Source: an uncultured Kordia sp. (GTDB lineage Bacteria; Bacteroidota; Bacteroidia; Flavobacteriales; Flavobacteriaceae). From it: a stretch of 64,000 bases of DNA. The notes under the pieces are model-generated. The model was not told where the DNA came from. It saw only the letters and a program-made list of their open reading frames with translations, and searched no databases. This document shows positions 15,711 to 25,400 of the stretch, piece after piece (positions within the stretch are counted from its first letter, which is position 1; each line of letters starts with the position of its first letter). A program made the position numbers and the translations under genes. Location of the stretch: positions 145,705 to 209,704 of the forward strand of contig NZ_CANLEA010000014.1 in NCBI RefSeq assembly GCF_947489565.1. The letters run 5' to 3'.

Positions 15711-18050
15711 TTATTTTACAACTTTAAGTTTGGCAAAACGTAGCAATAGCTTTTTAATTCCGCCTACTTTAAATTTGATTTCTGCTTTTTTATCGGCTCC
15801 TACTCCATCTAAACGCAGAATTTCTCCGCGACCAAAACGTGAATGTTCTACTAAAGTTCCTGGAACCAATCGTTCATCTAATAAGCTTCCGCTTGGTGGA
15901 GAACTTTGCGAAGATTCAGGTTTGAGTTTACGCAGCTTTCGAACTTGTTCTGGTGTTGGACTTCCCACAACTGGCGGACGACCCGATTTTGGTTTTTGCA
16001 GACGCAATTTACTCTTATCAACCTCTCCAAAAATATCTTTGTCTACCAACGGTTTAAAACGATAACTATCTATTGGCGTAATATAATCTAGGAATTTATC
16101 GTCTATTTCTTCAATAAAACGACTTGGTTCTGCATCGACCAATTTTCCCCAACGGTAACGACTTTGTGTATATGTCAAATAAGCTTGCTGTTCGGCTCTG
16201 GTTAAAGCCACATAGAACAAACGGCGTTCTTCTTCGAGTTCGCTTCGTGTGTTCATACTCATGCCCGATGGAAATAAATCTTCTTCCATTCCCACAATAT
16301 ATACGTGTGGAAATTCCAATCCTTTTGCCAAGTGAATCGTCATCAAAGCAACACGATCGTCATCTCCTTTGTCATTATCCATATCGGTTGCGAGCGCTAC
16401 ATCTTCCAAGAATTCGGCCAAAGCACCTGTAGCATCTGCAACTTCTATTTGTCCTTCCACAAAATCTTTGATACCATTCAGTAATTCTTCAATATTTTCA
16501 ATACGAGCAATTCCTTCTGGCGTTCCATCCTTTTTCAATTCTTGAACTAAACCTGTTTTTTTAGTGATGTGCGATGTCAATTCAAATGCATTTGTACTTT
16601 CATTCATCACTTGAAAACTTCGGATCATTACCACAAAATTCTCTAGTTTGGTTTTCGTTCCAGAATTTATTCTTAGATCAATTTTTGAAATATTTTCCAT
16701 TACTTCAAACATCGAACGTCCGTAATGTTTGGCAGCTACCACCAGTTTATCGATGGTTGTTTGCCCAATTCCACGTGCTGGATAATTGATGACACGTTTT
16801 AAACTTTCTTCATCTTTCGGATTTACGATTAAACGCAAATATGCCAATACATCTTTGATTTCTTTACGTTGATAGAACGATAAACCTCCGTAAATTCGAT
16901 ACGGAATATCACGCTTACGCAACGCATCTTCCATTGCTCTAGATTGTGCATTGGTACGATATAAAATCGCAAAATCACCATTTGGCAATTGTTCGCGCAT
17001 CTTTGTTTCAAAAATAGAACCTGCTACAAAACGGCCTTCTTCTCCATCGGTAACACTACGATTGACTTTTATTTTTGGTCCAGGATCGTTGGCAGTCCAA
17101 ACAACTTTATCTAAACGTGTTTTATTGTGTTCAATTACTGAATTGGCTGCTTCTACAATGTTTTTGGTGGAACGGTAATTTTGCTCCAAACGATACATTT
17201 CTACATTGTCATAATCTTGCTGAAAATTCAGAATGTTGTTGATATTGGCGCCACGGAACGCATAAATACTTTGCGAATCATCACCTACGACACATATATT
17301 CTGAAAACGATCTGCCAACGCTTTTACGATCAAATATTGTGAATGGTTTGTATCTTGGTACTCATCCACTAGAATATAGCGGAAACGATTTTGGTATTTG
17401 GCTAAAACATCTGGAAAGCGGTTTAATAATTCGTTCGTTCGTAATAATAAATCATCAAAATCCATTGCACCAGCTTTAAAACAGCGATCTACATATTCTT
17501 TATAGATTTCGCCCATTCTTGGCCGTTTTGCCATCGCATCAGCTTCTACTAAATCGGCATTATTAAAATACGCACGCACGGTAATTAAGCTATTCTTAAA
17601 AGAAGAAATTCGCGAACGTACTTGTTTGTATTTGTAGATATCTTTATCAAGTTGCATTTCCTTGATAATGGAACGAATCAAACGTTCGGAATCTTGCGTA
17701 TCATAGATCGTAAAGTTACTTGGATAGCCCAATTTATCAGCTTCAAAGCGTAAAATTTTTGCGAAAATCGAATGGAATGTTCCCATCCATAGGTTTTTAG
17801 CTTCACTTCCACCAACAATTTTTGCAATACGCTCTTTCATTTCACGTGCTGCTTTGTTGGTAAATGTTAAGGCTAAAATATTGAATGAATCTACGCCCTG
17901 ACTCATTAAATACGCAATACGATACGTAAGTACTCTTGTTTTTCCAGAACCTGCTCCAGCGATCACCATCAATGCGCCATCTTTGTGAACTGTAGGCGCT
18001 CTTTGTGCATCATTTAGCTGTGCAATATAATGTTGAATGTCTTGCTCCAT
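15711..18050 (-). CDS. pcrA: UvrD/PcrA-type superfamily 1 DNA helicase
   Basis: The 779-residue helicase carries the SF1 motifs in order: Walker A A-G-A-G-S-G-K-T (about residue 32), motif Ia T-F-T-N-K-A-A-R-E-M, Walker B D-E-Y-Q-D-T-N, motif III G-D-D-S-Q-S-I-Y-A-F-R-G-A, motif IV Q-N-Y-R-S and motif VI V-A-L-T-R-A. Length and layout match PcrA/UvrD, the 3'-5' helicase of nucleotide-excision and mismatch repair. The ATG at 18050 is chosen because a promoter (18060-18090) overlaps the longer alternative start at 18077. The C-terminal tail is the short beta-domain with V-E-H-x-x-F-G-x-G found in this family. Confidence 0.95.
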   Translation of the reverse strand: MEQDIQHYIAQLNDAQRAPTVHKDGALMVIAGAGSGKTRVLTYRIAYLMSQGVDSFNILALTFTNKAAREMKERIAKIVGGSEAKNLWMGTFHSIFAKILRFEADKLGYPSNFTIYDTQDSERLIRSIIKEMQLDKDIYKYKQVRSRISSFKNSLITVRAYFNNADLVEADAMAKRPRMGEIYKEYVDRCFKAGAMDFDDLLLRTNELLNRFPDVLAKYQNRFRYILVDEYQDTNHSQYLIVKALADRFQNICVVGDDSQSIYAFRGANINNILNFQQDYDNVEMYRLEQNYRSTKNIVEAANSVIEHNKTRLDKVVWTANDPGPKIKVNRSVTDGEEGRFVAGSIFETKMREQLPNGDFAILYRTNAQSRAMEDALRKRDIPYRIYGGLSFYQRKEIKDVLAYLRLIVNPKDEESLKRVINYPARGIGQTTIDKLVVAAKHYGRSMFEVMENISKIDLRINSGTKTKLENFVVMIRSFQVMNESTNAFELTSHITKKTGLVQELKKDGTPEGIARIENIEELLNGIKDFVEGQIEVADATGALAEFLEDVALATDMDNDKGDDDRVALMTIHLAKGLEFPHVYIVGMEEDLFPSGMSMNTRSELEEERRLFYVALTRAEQQAYLTYTQSRYRWGKLVDAEPSRFIEEIDDKFLDYITPIDSYRFKPLVDKDIFGEVDKSKLRLQKPKSGRPPVVGSPTPEQVRKLRKLKPESSQSSPPSGSLLDERLVPGTLVEHSRFGRGEILRLDGVGADKKAEIKFKVGGIKKLLLRFAKLKVVK

Positions 18051-18059
18051 AATTAAGTC

Positions 18060-18090
18060 CAAAAATAAAACACTCAACTCGCTATTACAA
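18060..18090 (-). promoter_or_regulatory. pcrA promoter (TTG-N20-TATTTTTG)
   Basis: Read on the minus strand, TTG (18090-18088) is followed by exactly 20 bases and TATTTTTG (18067-18060). This is the Bacteroidota primary sigma consensus. The -7 box ends only 9 bp before the pcrA ATG, so the mRNA leader would be almost absent. Confidence 0.65.
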
Positions 18091-18130
18091 TAACAATTTG
18101 TGAAAGTTATGCACTTTTTGTTGTTAGTTT

Positions 18131-18294
18131 GTTGGGTTTTGGGTTTTGGGTTTTGGTAAGGTTGCTTATTTTAATTTTGTTTCAAAGACTGAACTATTCA
18201 ACTTATAAACATGTAAACTTCTTATTTGTTGATTTGTTGATTTGTTTTTTTGTCAATTTGTTTCTTTGTTGATTTGTTGATTTGTCAATTTGTT
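18131..18294. repeat. Intergenic G-rich and TTTGTTGAT short tandem repeats
   Basis: Between the pcrA promoter and the phospholipase gene end lies TTGGGTTTTGGGTTTTGGG near 18132-18150. Further on, several copies of TTTGTTGAT/TTTGTCAAT run from 18222 to 18294. Similar GGGTTTT runs occur at 42757 and GGGTATT at 56252, all just downstream of genes. No gene is present. Confidence 0.75.
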
Positions 18295-18304
18295 CGCTCA
18301 TAAC

Positions 18305-19339
18305 TCACAACTCTTCACTTTTCACACGGCTAATTTGAAAAGGTTGAAACCAGTCCCAGCTTACACCAATAGCAATTTGATTTCCAGAATCTACAAAGCG
18401 GTAATTATAATTATCGTGTCCGTAAATATAGCTTACAAAAAATCCGATATCTCGATTAAAAGGATATAGAGTAAATGAAGTTTCGCTTCGTAAAGGCTCT
18501 ACGGAAGCATGTGCGCCTTGAATGACTTCGAATTTTTGCTCAATGGCATAGCGTAATTTCGGTTTCCATTGATGTTCGTATTCATAACAAAACCCAAAGC
18601 GATTTCTACCATAAATACTGATATCAAAATCTGAATAACCACCAAAATCAAACAATCCCACAAAACGATTGTGATACAATTCCCAAGAAGCCGTAAAGGA
18701 ATGGATTTTATGAGGTTCATCGCGCTTGTTCAATTCATTGAATCGAAAGTTTAAAGAGAGTTTTGTAGTATTTGTTGAAAAATTTCCGTTCGTTCTATTG
18801 AGTAATGCTGACAGATTGCTATCATCCGTAATTGTCGCATGAAAATCATTACATGCCATCGATTCATCTTCCTCTCCAGCCAAAAATGCGCAACCAGATT
18901 GTCCGTTAGAATAATGTCCGCTTTCAATTGCCCAAGCAAAAAAGTTATTGCTACTTGTTTTTATCATTTGCTGCCAACCAAATAAGATACGATACGAAGG
19001 TGTTTTTACAGGTTTTGAAGTTTCTCCATACATACGAATATGCGGTTGAAACGTAACATAAAAAGCATTTCCTGCTTTATTATCATATTCTTGCATGTTT
19101 TTACGAATGTTGTTGATAATACTATAATATACTACGGGTTTTGCATCAAAAAGGATGCTTTCGCTAGCATTCATATTCGACATATAACTAAACGCAGGTT
19201 TTACCGCAATTGGATAATCGTCGTTAAAAGCATTTGTATCTGACGTTGCCATCGTATTTTGAGTGTCTTTAGCATCGGTAGTTTGTCCAAAACTTATGTA
19301 AAATATCAGCAGTAATAATGGTAGTATTGCTTTTTTCAT
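18305..19339 (-). CDS. Putative outer-membrane phospholipase A (OMPLA-like)
   Basis: The 344-residue protein has a signal peptide ending near S-F-G-Q and mostly alternating beta-strand sequence, as in a barrel. The motif G-H-Y-S-N-G-Q-S-G (H142, S144) resembles the His-x-Ser-Asn-Gly active site of OMPLA. Barrel strands with aromatic girdles follow (F-G-F-C-Y-E-Y-E-H-Q-W, F-V-S-Y-I-Y-G-H-D-N-Y). OMPLA hydrolyses outer-membrane phospholipids. A possible third residue, an Asn in the N-R-T-N-G-N segment, is uncertain. If the active site is not real, it is simply a beta-barrel outer-membrane protein. Confidence 0.6.
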   Translation of the reverse strand: MKKAILPLLLLIFYISFGQTTDAKDTQNTMATSDTNAFNDDYPIAVKPAFSYMSNMNASESILFDAKPVVYYSIINNIRKNMQEYDNKAGNAFYVTFQPHIRMYGETSKPVKTPSYRILFGWQQMIKTSSNNFFAWAIESGHYSNGQSGCAFLAGEEDESMACNDFHATITDDSNLSALLNRTNGNFSTNTTKLSLNFRFNELNKRDEPHKIHSFTASWELYHNRFVGLFDFGGYSDFDISIYGRNRFGFCYEYEHQWKPKLRYAIEQKFEVIQGAHASVEPLRSETSFTLYPFNRDIGFFVSYIYGHDNYNYRFVDSGNQIAIGVSWDWFQPFQISRVKSEEL

Positions 19340-19519
19340 CAGCGAAAATTTAGTTCGTATGGTATTAAATGTAGAAAAAAAGGAAGTATGTTGCCAAATT
19401 CCATCCTATGAATTAACACTTTGGCTTTCGGAATTGCCTTTTTGACTGCATCAAAATTACGTAAAACTACGGTGCAATGCTTTTCGGATATTTTGCTATT
19501 TTTAGAAAAAAATATTTAC

Positions 19520-20767
19520 ATGGGATATCCAAAAGAAATCTTGATCTTTCGACATGCAGAAAAACCTGCAGATTCAAAGAACGAAAACTTATCTACCAAA
19601 GGTTACGAACGTGCAGCAGCACTAGCCTATTATTTACCTGATGCTTTTGGTACCATTGATCATCTTTTTGCCGCTGGTGTTGGAATTAAAAGTCCTAGCA
19701 AACGTCCAATAGAAACGATAACACCTTTAGCGACACGTTTGGATAAGAAAATCCATGAAAAATTTTTAAAATATGAATATAAAGATATGGTAACACATAT
19801 TTTTAAGGATGAAAAATATACTGATTCTGTCATTGCTATTGCTTGGCAACATACAGACATTGAAGATATAGCAAACACTTTTGGAACTCAAGATGTGCCT
19901 ACTACTCCTTGGCCTGGCGATTGTTTCGATTTGGTTTGGAAACTTACCTATAATGGAGATAAAACCTATACGTTAGATCAAATTCCGCAGTTATTAATGT
20001 ATGGAGATACGGATGATATTATTGTAGATCCTGTTACAAAAACTTTTTGTCAAGAATTACAAACCATTGATCCGCGTGTGCTGTTTAGCTCACATATGCC
20101 AACACCTGCTGGAAATTTTCCTAATCAAGCAATGACTTGTGTTTTTCAAGTACCAAAAGTCAATGTGCCAGAAGGATTGGAAGAACAATTTATTTTTGTA
20201 GGCGCAAGTTTTTTATTGTCTGAAACTGCCATTATCAACAATCAAATTGCTGCTGTTTTAAATGTGGCTACTGAAGTAAATGATGCGAAAGACTTGCAAA
20301 TTCCATTCTCTGATCCGCAAGTAGACAAACGTGCAGCCTTGCCTTTTGAGTTGGCTGCTAATGAAACATATTATTTAAATCAATTAAATAAAGTTGGTCT
20401 AACTGATGACAATGAAAATGATATGATGTCCTTGGTTGCTGCCGTATTAGAAGCAGAACAATTATTGAATGCGCCATCACCAACACAGCAAAAAGCAGCT
20501 GGAGCGGTAGATTTTTATGCGCAAGGAAATTTAGTCATCCACAGTCATGAAGGAGGAAGTCGTGCGGTAACGGTTACAGCTTTATATTTATATTACAAAT
20601 ATTATATACAGACAGACGTTTCTTTTGTAGATGTATATAAAAGTATTATTTGCTTACGCTGGAATAAAACTATAAATAATCATCCAACGCAAGGAATTTG
20701 CGAAAACGCCTATAAAGTATTGAATACGTTTGAAGCGTTATTTCCGAAGCCAGTTCGTAAAGCTTAA
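19520..20767 (+). CDS. Fusion: histidine-phosphatase domain plus degenerate dual-specificity-phosphatase-like domain
   Basis: Starting at the ATG at 19520 (a longer reading frame upstream has poor sequence), the protein has 415 residues. The first half is a phosphoglycerate-mutase-like histidine phosphatase: L-I-F-R-H-A-E-K at residues 8-15 (catalytic H12), L-S-T-K-G-Y-E-R-A-A-A-L-A, R-P-I-E-T-I-T-P-L-A and a second histidine H111 in A-W-Q-H-T-D-I. The second half (about 212-415) resembles a dual-specificity phosphatase, with I-F-V-G-A-S-F-L, A-A-V-L-N-V-A-T-E-V and a P-loop-like H-S-H-E-G-G-S-R-A. In that loop the usual H-C-x-x-G-x-S-R cysteine is Ser342, so this half should lack normal activity. 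A RiPP-like precursor follows 104 bp downstream. Confidence 0.75.
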   Translation: MGYPKEILIFRHAEKPADSKNENLSTKGYERAAALAYYLPDAFGTIDHLFAAGVGIKSPSKRPIETITPLATRLDKKIHEKFLKYEYKDMVTHIFKDEKYTDSVIAIAWQHTDIEDIANTFGTQDVPTTPWPGDCFDLVWKLTYNGDKTYTLDQIPQLLMYGDTDDIIVDPVTKTFCQELQTIDPRVLFSSHMPTPAGNFPNQAMTCVFQVPKVNVPEGLEEQFIFVGASFLLSETAIINNQIAAVLNVATEVNDAKDLQIPFSDPQVDKRAALPFELAANETYYLNQLNKVGLTDDNENDMMSLVAAVLEAEQLLNAPSPTQQKAAGAVDFYAQGNLVIHSHEGGSRAVTVTALYLYYKYYIQTDVSFVDVYKSIICLRWNKTINNHPTQGICENAYKVLNTFEALFPKPVRKA

Positions 20768-20871
20768 GTAAATCAATGTAAAACGTTAAATATTATGAAA
20801 CTACGGTCTTCCCGTAACTTATGACAAATGATCTTTATTAATTTTAAGAATAACTTCTAAAATTAATGACC

Positions 20872-21009
20872 ATGAAAAAACAAAGTCTGAAAAAATTACA
20901 AAAATTAAAATTGAACAAAGTTCCTGTTTCTAAGTTACAGGTAAAAGGAGGAGTAGAAGCGGCAGGAGAATCTGCTTTCAATACAACTTGTCCATTCTGT
21001 GATCAATAG
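20872..21009 (+). CDS. RiPP-like precursor peptide with Bacteroidota GG leader (45 aa)
   Basis: The 45-residue open frame begins at the ATG at 20872 (another in-frame ATG is two codons upstream). The lysine-rich leader contains L-K-L-N-K-V-P-V-S-K-L and ends in K-G-G (G26-G27), matching the CFB-type GG leader often annotated as class I lanthipeptide or natural-product precursor. The core is 18 residues, VEAAGESAFNTTCPFCDQ, with two cysteines (C-P-F-C), one Ser and two Thr, candidates for thioether or disulfide chemistry. It has its own terminator at 21035. No modification enzyme of the LanB, LanC, LanM or radical-SAM type lies in the window, so it is orphan here. Confidence 0.75.
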   Translation: MKKQSLKKLQKLKLNKVPVSKLQVKGGVEAAGESAFNTTCPFCDQ

Positions 21010-21034
21010 TAAAAGAAAAATTTATATTTAATAG

Positions 21035-21063
21035 AAGCTTCTAGGAAACTGGAAGCTTTTTTT
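21035..21063 (+). terminator. Terminator after the first precursor peptide
   Basis: AAGCTTC and GAAGCTT form a stem around TAGGAAACTG and are followed by seven T residues. It closes the precursor gene that ends at 21009, indicating a short independent transcript. Confidence 0.7.
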
Positions 21064-21113
21064 AGTTTCCAGACAACTTTTACAAATAGCATCCTACAAA
21101 TCAAAAAATTGAA

Positions 21114-21121
21114 TATCTTTG
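21114..21121 (+). promoter_or_regulatory. -7 promoter element of the M20 amidohydrolase gene
   Basis: TATCTTTG fits the TAnnTTTG consensus 32 bp upstream of the ATG at 21154. Because it lies inside the longer open frame that begins at 21109, it argues for 21154 as the true start. No clear TTG is seen at -33. Confidence 0.5.
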
Positions 21122-21153
21122 AATTTATAACTATTCCCAATCACATAAATACT

Positions 21154-22422
21154 ATGAAGAAATTATTTCTTGCCAGCCTTTTTCTTTCTTTTTGTTTTGT
21201 TAATGCACAACATGGACTTGAAAAAGATATCGACGCTATTGAATCTAAAGTAATTGAGTGGCGACGCGATTTTCACGAAAATCCTGAGTTATCTAATAGA
21301 GAGTTTAAAACTGCTGAAAAAATTGCAAAACATTTAAAATCGCTTGGTTTAGAAGTACAGACTGGTGTTGCACATACGGGAGTTGTGGGAATTTTGAAAG
21401 GTGATTTACCTGGAAAAGTAGTCGCACTACGTGCCGATATTGATGCACTTCCTGTAACGGAACGTACCGATGTTCCTTTTAAATCTATGGTAAGAACTAC
21501 ATTCAACGGAGTAGACACTGGTGTAATGCACGCTTGTGGACATGATACACATACCGCAATTTTAATGGGCGTTGCAGAAATCTTTTCAAAACATAAAAAT
21601 AAAATTAAGGGAACTGTTGTATTTATTTTTCAACCTGCAGAAGAAGGCGCGCCTAAAGGCGAAGAAGGTGGCGCGGAAATGATGGTGAAAGAAGGTGTGT
21701 TGAAAAACCCTGATGTAGATGCTATTTTCGGATTGCACATTAGTGCTGGATTTGATGTAGGAACTATCAGTTATAAACCTGGAGGAATTATGGCAGCTTC
21801 ACAGAGTTTTGAAATCAATGTGAAAGGAAAACAAAGTCACGGTTCTAGACCTTGGACAAGTATTGATCCTATTGTGACAAGTGCAAAGATTATTGATGGA
21901 TTGCAAACCATTATCAGTAGAGAATCTGAATTAACAAAAGAAGGCGCAGTAATTACCGTTGGAAAAATTACCAGTGGTGTACGTAGCAATATAATTCCAG
22001 AAAAAGCACAATTAATTGGTACTATTCGTACGTTAGATTATGATATGCAAGCGTTTATCAACAAACGTATGCAAGAAATGGTTCCTGCAATCGCGAAAGC
22101 ATACAGAGCTGAAGCGACTATTGAAATTGCCAAAGGATATCCAATTACATATAACGATCCGAAGTTAACCGCACAAATGTTACCTTCTTTACAAAAATCG
22201 GCTGGCGCAGAAAATGTAATCGAAATTAAAGCCATTACTGGTGCAGAAGATTTTTCATTCTTTCAAAAAGAAGTGCCAGGATTGTATTTCTTTTTAGGTG
22301 GAAAACCTGTCGATCAAGAAGCAACTTCGCATCATACACCTGATTTTTATATTGATGAAAGCGGTATGAAACTCGGTATAAAAACCTTCGTACAACTTAC
22401 TTTAGATTACCTCAATAACTAG
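21154..22422 (+). CDS. Exported M20-family amidohydrolase (N-acyl-amino acid/hippurate hydrolase type)
   Basis: The 422-residue protein from the ATG at 21154 has a signal peptide ending at F-V-N-A-Q. M20D motifs follow: H-A-C-G-H-D-T-H-T-A (residues 126-135, metal ligands C128, H130), Q-P-A-E-E-G (160-165) and T-G-A-E-D-F-S-F-F near the C-terminus. These enzymes release amino acids from N-acyl derivatives such as hippurate. Export suggests action in the periplasm. The 21109 start would place nonpolar sequence ahead of the signal peptide and precede the promoter element, so it is rejected. Confidence 0.93.
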   Translation: MKKLFLASLFLSFCFVNAQHGLEKDIDAIESKVIEWRRDFHENPELSNREFKTAEKIAKHLKSLGLEVQTGVAHTGVVGILKGDLPGKVVALRADIDALPVTERTDVPFKSMVRTTFNGVDTGVMHACGHDTHTAILMGVAEIFSKHKNKIKGTVVFIFQPAEEGAPKGEEGGAEMMVKEGVLKNPDVDAIFGLHISAGFDVGTISYKPGGIMAASQSFEINVKGKQSHGSRPWTSIDPIVTSAKIIDGLQTIISRESELTKEGAVITVGKITSGVRSNIIPEKAQLIGTIRTLDYDMQAFINKRMQEMVPAIAKAYRAEATIEIAKGYPITYNDPKLTAQMLPSLQKSAGAENVIEIKAITGAEDFSFFQKEVPGLYFFLGGKPVDQEATSHHTPDFYIDESGMKLGIKTFVQLTLDYLNN

Positions 22423-22451
22423 TGAGAAAATGATGACTTGGGTTTTTTAGA

Positions 22452-22459
22452 TACCTTTG
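22452..22459 (+). promoter_or_regulatory. -7-like element before the giant repeat gene
   Basis: TACCTTTG fits TAnnTTTG 38 bp upstream of the ATG at 22498. A properly spaced -33 TTG is not evident, so this is a candidate only. Confidence 0.4.
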
Positions 22460-22497
22460 CTATACAATTGTAAGTATACAAATTTCTAAAATTCCCT

Positions 22498-25400
22498 ATG
22501 AAAAAACTATTACTACTCGTAACTCTTTCTTTTACAATACCCAACTTAAATGCACAAACCACCTACACCTACACAGGTACTGGTGATTGGGCAAATACAG
22601 GCAATTGGTCGCCCTCTTATCCTGGTACAACTATAGTAGCTGGAGATACTGTAATTATTAACGGAAATATTGTCGAGGCAGATATAATAAATGCTGGGCA
22701 CTTAACTATTTCAAGTTCTGGAAGTATTACAACTGGTATTAATTCTGGAATTTCTAATACCGGAACATTAATTAATGAAGGCGCTCTTATTGCGACAGAA
22801 TTTAGTGGGTTTTCTGCCTTTATAAGTACTTCGGGAACACTCTCTAATACAGGAACCATTACTATAGGTTTTGGTTCAAGTGTAGATGTCACGGGATCAC
22901 TTATAAACACTGGAGTAATTGAAATACAACCAGTTGCTAATTTATTTTTTAGTCAAAACGCTACAATAGAAAACTCGGGAACAGGAATTATTAATAATAA
23001 CGGTTCTTTTAACACAGCTGCAACCTTTACTAATATGGCAACAATAAACAATGTTGCCGCGTTAACAAATACTGGAATTTTTACTAATGGTCAACTACTA
23101 GACATATCGGGTACGTTTACAAATAATGGAACTTTTGTAAATACACAAACAGTAGAAAACACAGGTACTTTTGTAAATAATGACCAGAAAACGGCAACAA
23201 ATAATGGCACTTTTAATAACACGAATAGTGTTACAAATAATGGAATTTTCGTTAATCCTCAAACATTAAACAATACAGGAACCTTTGTAAATAATGCCAC
23301 TTTAGAGAATACTTCTCTTTTTAACAACACAGGAACGCTTACTATTGCCGCAACTGGTACTATGCTAAATTTAGGTACCTACACAAATGAAGGTACTATA
23401 GAAAACAATGGTACTATTACAAATAATGGTACCCTTAATAACCCTCTATTATTTACAAATAATGGTAATTACACAAACAATAATATATTTAATAATACTG
23501 GAACCTTAAACTGTAACGGCGCATTTACAAATACGATAGCATTCTCGAACGTAGGAATTATAAATATTGAAACACAAGGAACACTTACTATTTCTCAAAC
23601 TATAGACAATCAAGCTACGGGTAGTATAACCAATTCGGGTACCGTAACTATTCCTGCGCTAGGAACACTTAATAATTTTGGTACATTTTCTAACACCAAT
23701 GCAACATTTACAAACGCAGGAACTGTAGTGAATAACACCAATGCAAATTTCGAGGTTACCGATAACACCTCCATGCATTTGTTTAGAAATCAGGCTACAT
23801 TTACAAATCATGGTACGCTTACATTAACACTTGCATCTAGTTCTTCTAATACCAACACAGGAACGATAAATAACACAGGAGTTTTTGATATACCTAATAA
23901 TTTTTATTTTCCTAATCAGGGAACTATTGCAAATCATGGTGTGTTTACTATTAATAGTGTTCTATTTAATGATGGTGTATTCCTTAATACAAATGAATTT
24001 AATGGATCATATGAAGGTTCTGGGAGTTTTGCAAATGAAGGAATCACAACGGTGGATATAATCATTCGAGATTTTGGTTTACTTACCAATACAGGTACCA
24101 TAATTACTAGAAGTATAGGTATGTATTTTGATAGCCAAACGTTTACCAATGAAGGCATCGTGAAAATTTACGGAGGAGAGACTGGATTTAGGTTAAGTAG
24201 AAAAATAGTAAATAATAATATCATTGAAATATTACCAGATGGCATAGCCGGTCTGTCAAATGATACGTTTATAAATAACGGAACACTATTAAATAGAGGA
24301 ACACTTAGCACAATTGCATTTGGTTTTCCTGTTCTTTCTACACTCCATAATTCAGAAACTGGTGTTATAGATAACAGAGCTACTTTAGTCATAGATGTAT
24401 CAGATGATGGCATGTCGACTACCTTAATGCCGTCTACCTTAATCAATGACGGTGCTATTATAAACACAGGTACCTATACTAATAATGGTGCATTAGTTAA
24501 TAATGGAACAATTACAAATAGTAACGCACTTAACAATGGAGGCTCCATAACTATTGAGGCTATGGGAACGTTAAGTACTTCTGGCACTACAAGCAACCAA
24601 GCAACAGGTAGTATAACTAATGCTGGTACAATAACTACGCTCGAATTAGGAACTTTCACGAATGCTGGAACCATCACTATGGATACTATGGGAACGTTAA
24701 GCACTTCTGGTACTACAAATAACCAAGCAACAGCTAGTATAACTAATGCTGGCACAATAACTACGCTCGAATTAGGAACTTTCACGAATACTGGAACCAT
24801 CACTATGGATACTACAGGAACGTTAAGCACTTCTGGTACTACAAATAACCAGGCAACAGCTAGTATAACTAATGCTGGCACAATAACTACGCTCGAATTA
24901 GGAACTTTTACGAATGCTGGAACCATCACTATGGATACTACAGGAACGTTAAGTACTTCTGGTACTGCAAGTAACCAAGCTACGGGTAGCATAACCAATT
25001 CTGGAACCGTAACTACGCTCGCATTAGGTACACTTAATAATTTTGGTACATTTTCTAACACCAATGCAACATTTACAAACGCAGGAACTGTAGTGAATAA
25101 CACCAATGCAAATTTCGAGGTTACCGATAACACCTCCATGCATTTGTTTAGAAATCAGGCTACATTTACAAATCATGGTACGCTTACATTAACACTTGCA
25201 TCTAGTCCTTCTAATACCAACACAGGAACGATAAATAACACAGGAGTTTTTGATATACCTAATAATTTTCATTTTCCTAATCAGGGAACTATTGCAAATC
25301 ATGGTGTGTTTACTATTAATGGTGTTCTATTTAATGATGGTGTATTCCTTAATACAAATGAATTTAATGGATCATATGAAGGTTCTGGGAGTTTTGCAAA

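Noticed and set aside
19421..19519. Upstream extension of the phosphatase-fusion gene start
   Set aside because: The extra 33 residues lack similarity to the histidine-phosphatase strand, which begins right after the ATG at 19520.
24474..25139. 221-codon valine/proline-rich frame on the minus strand inside the repeat-protein gene
   Set aside because: It is the complement of the tandem repeat array; its length comes from repeat periodicity rather than selection.
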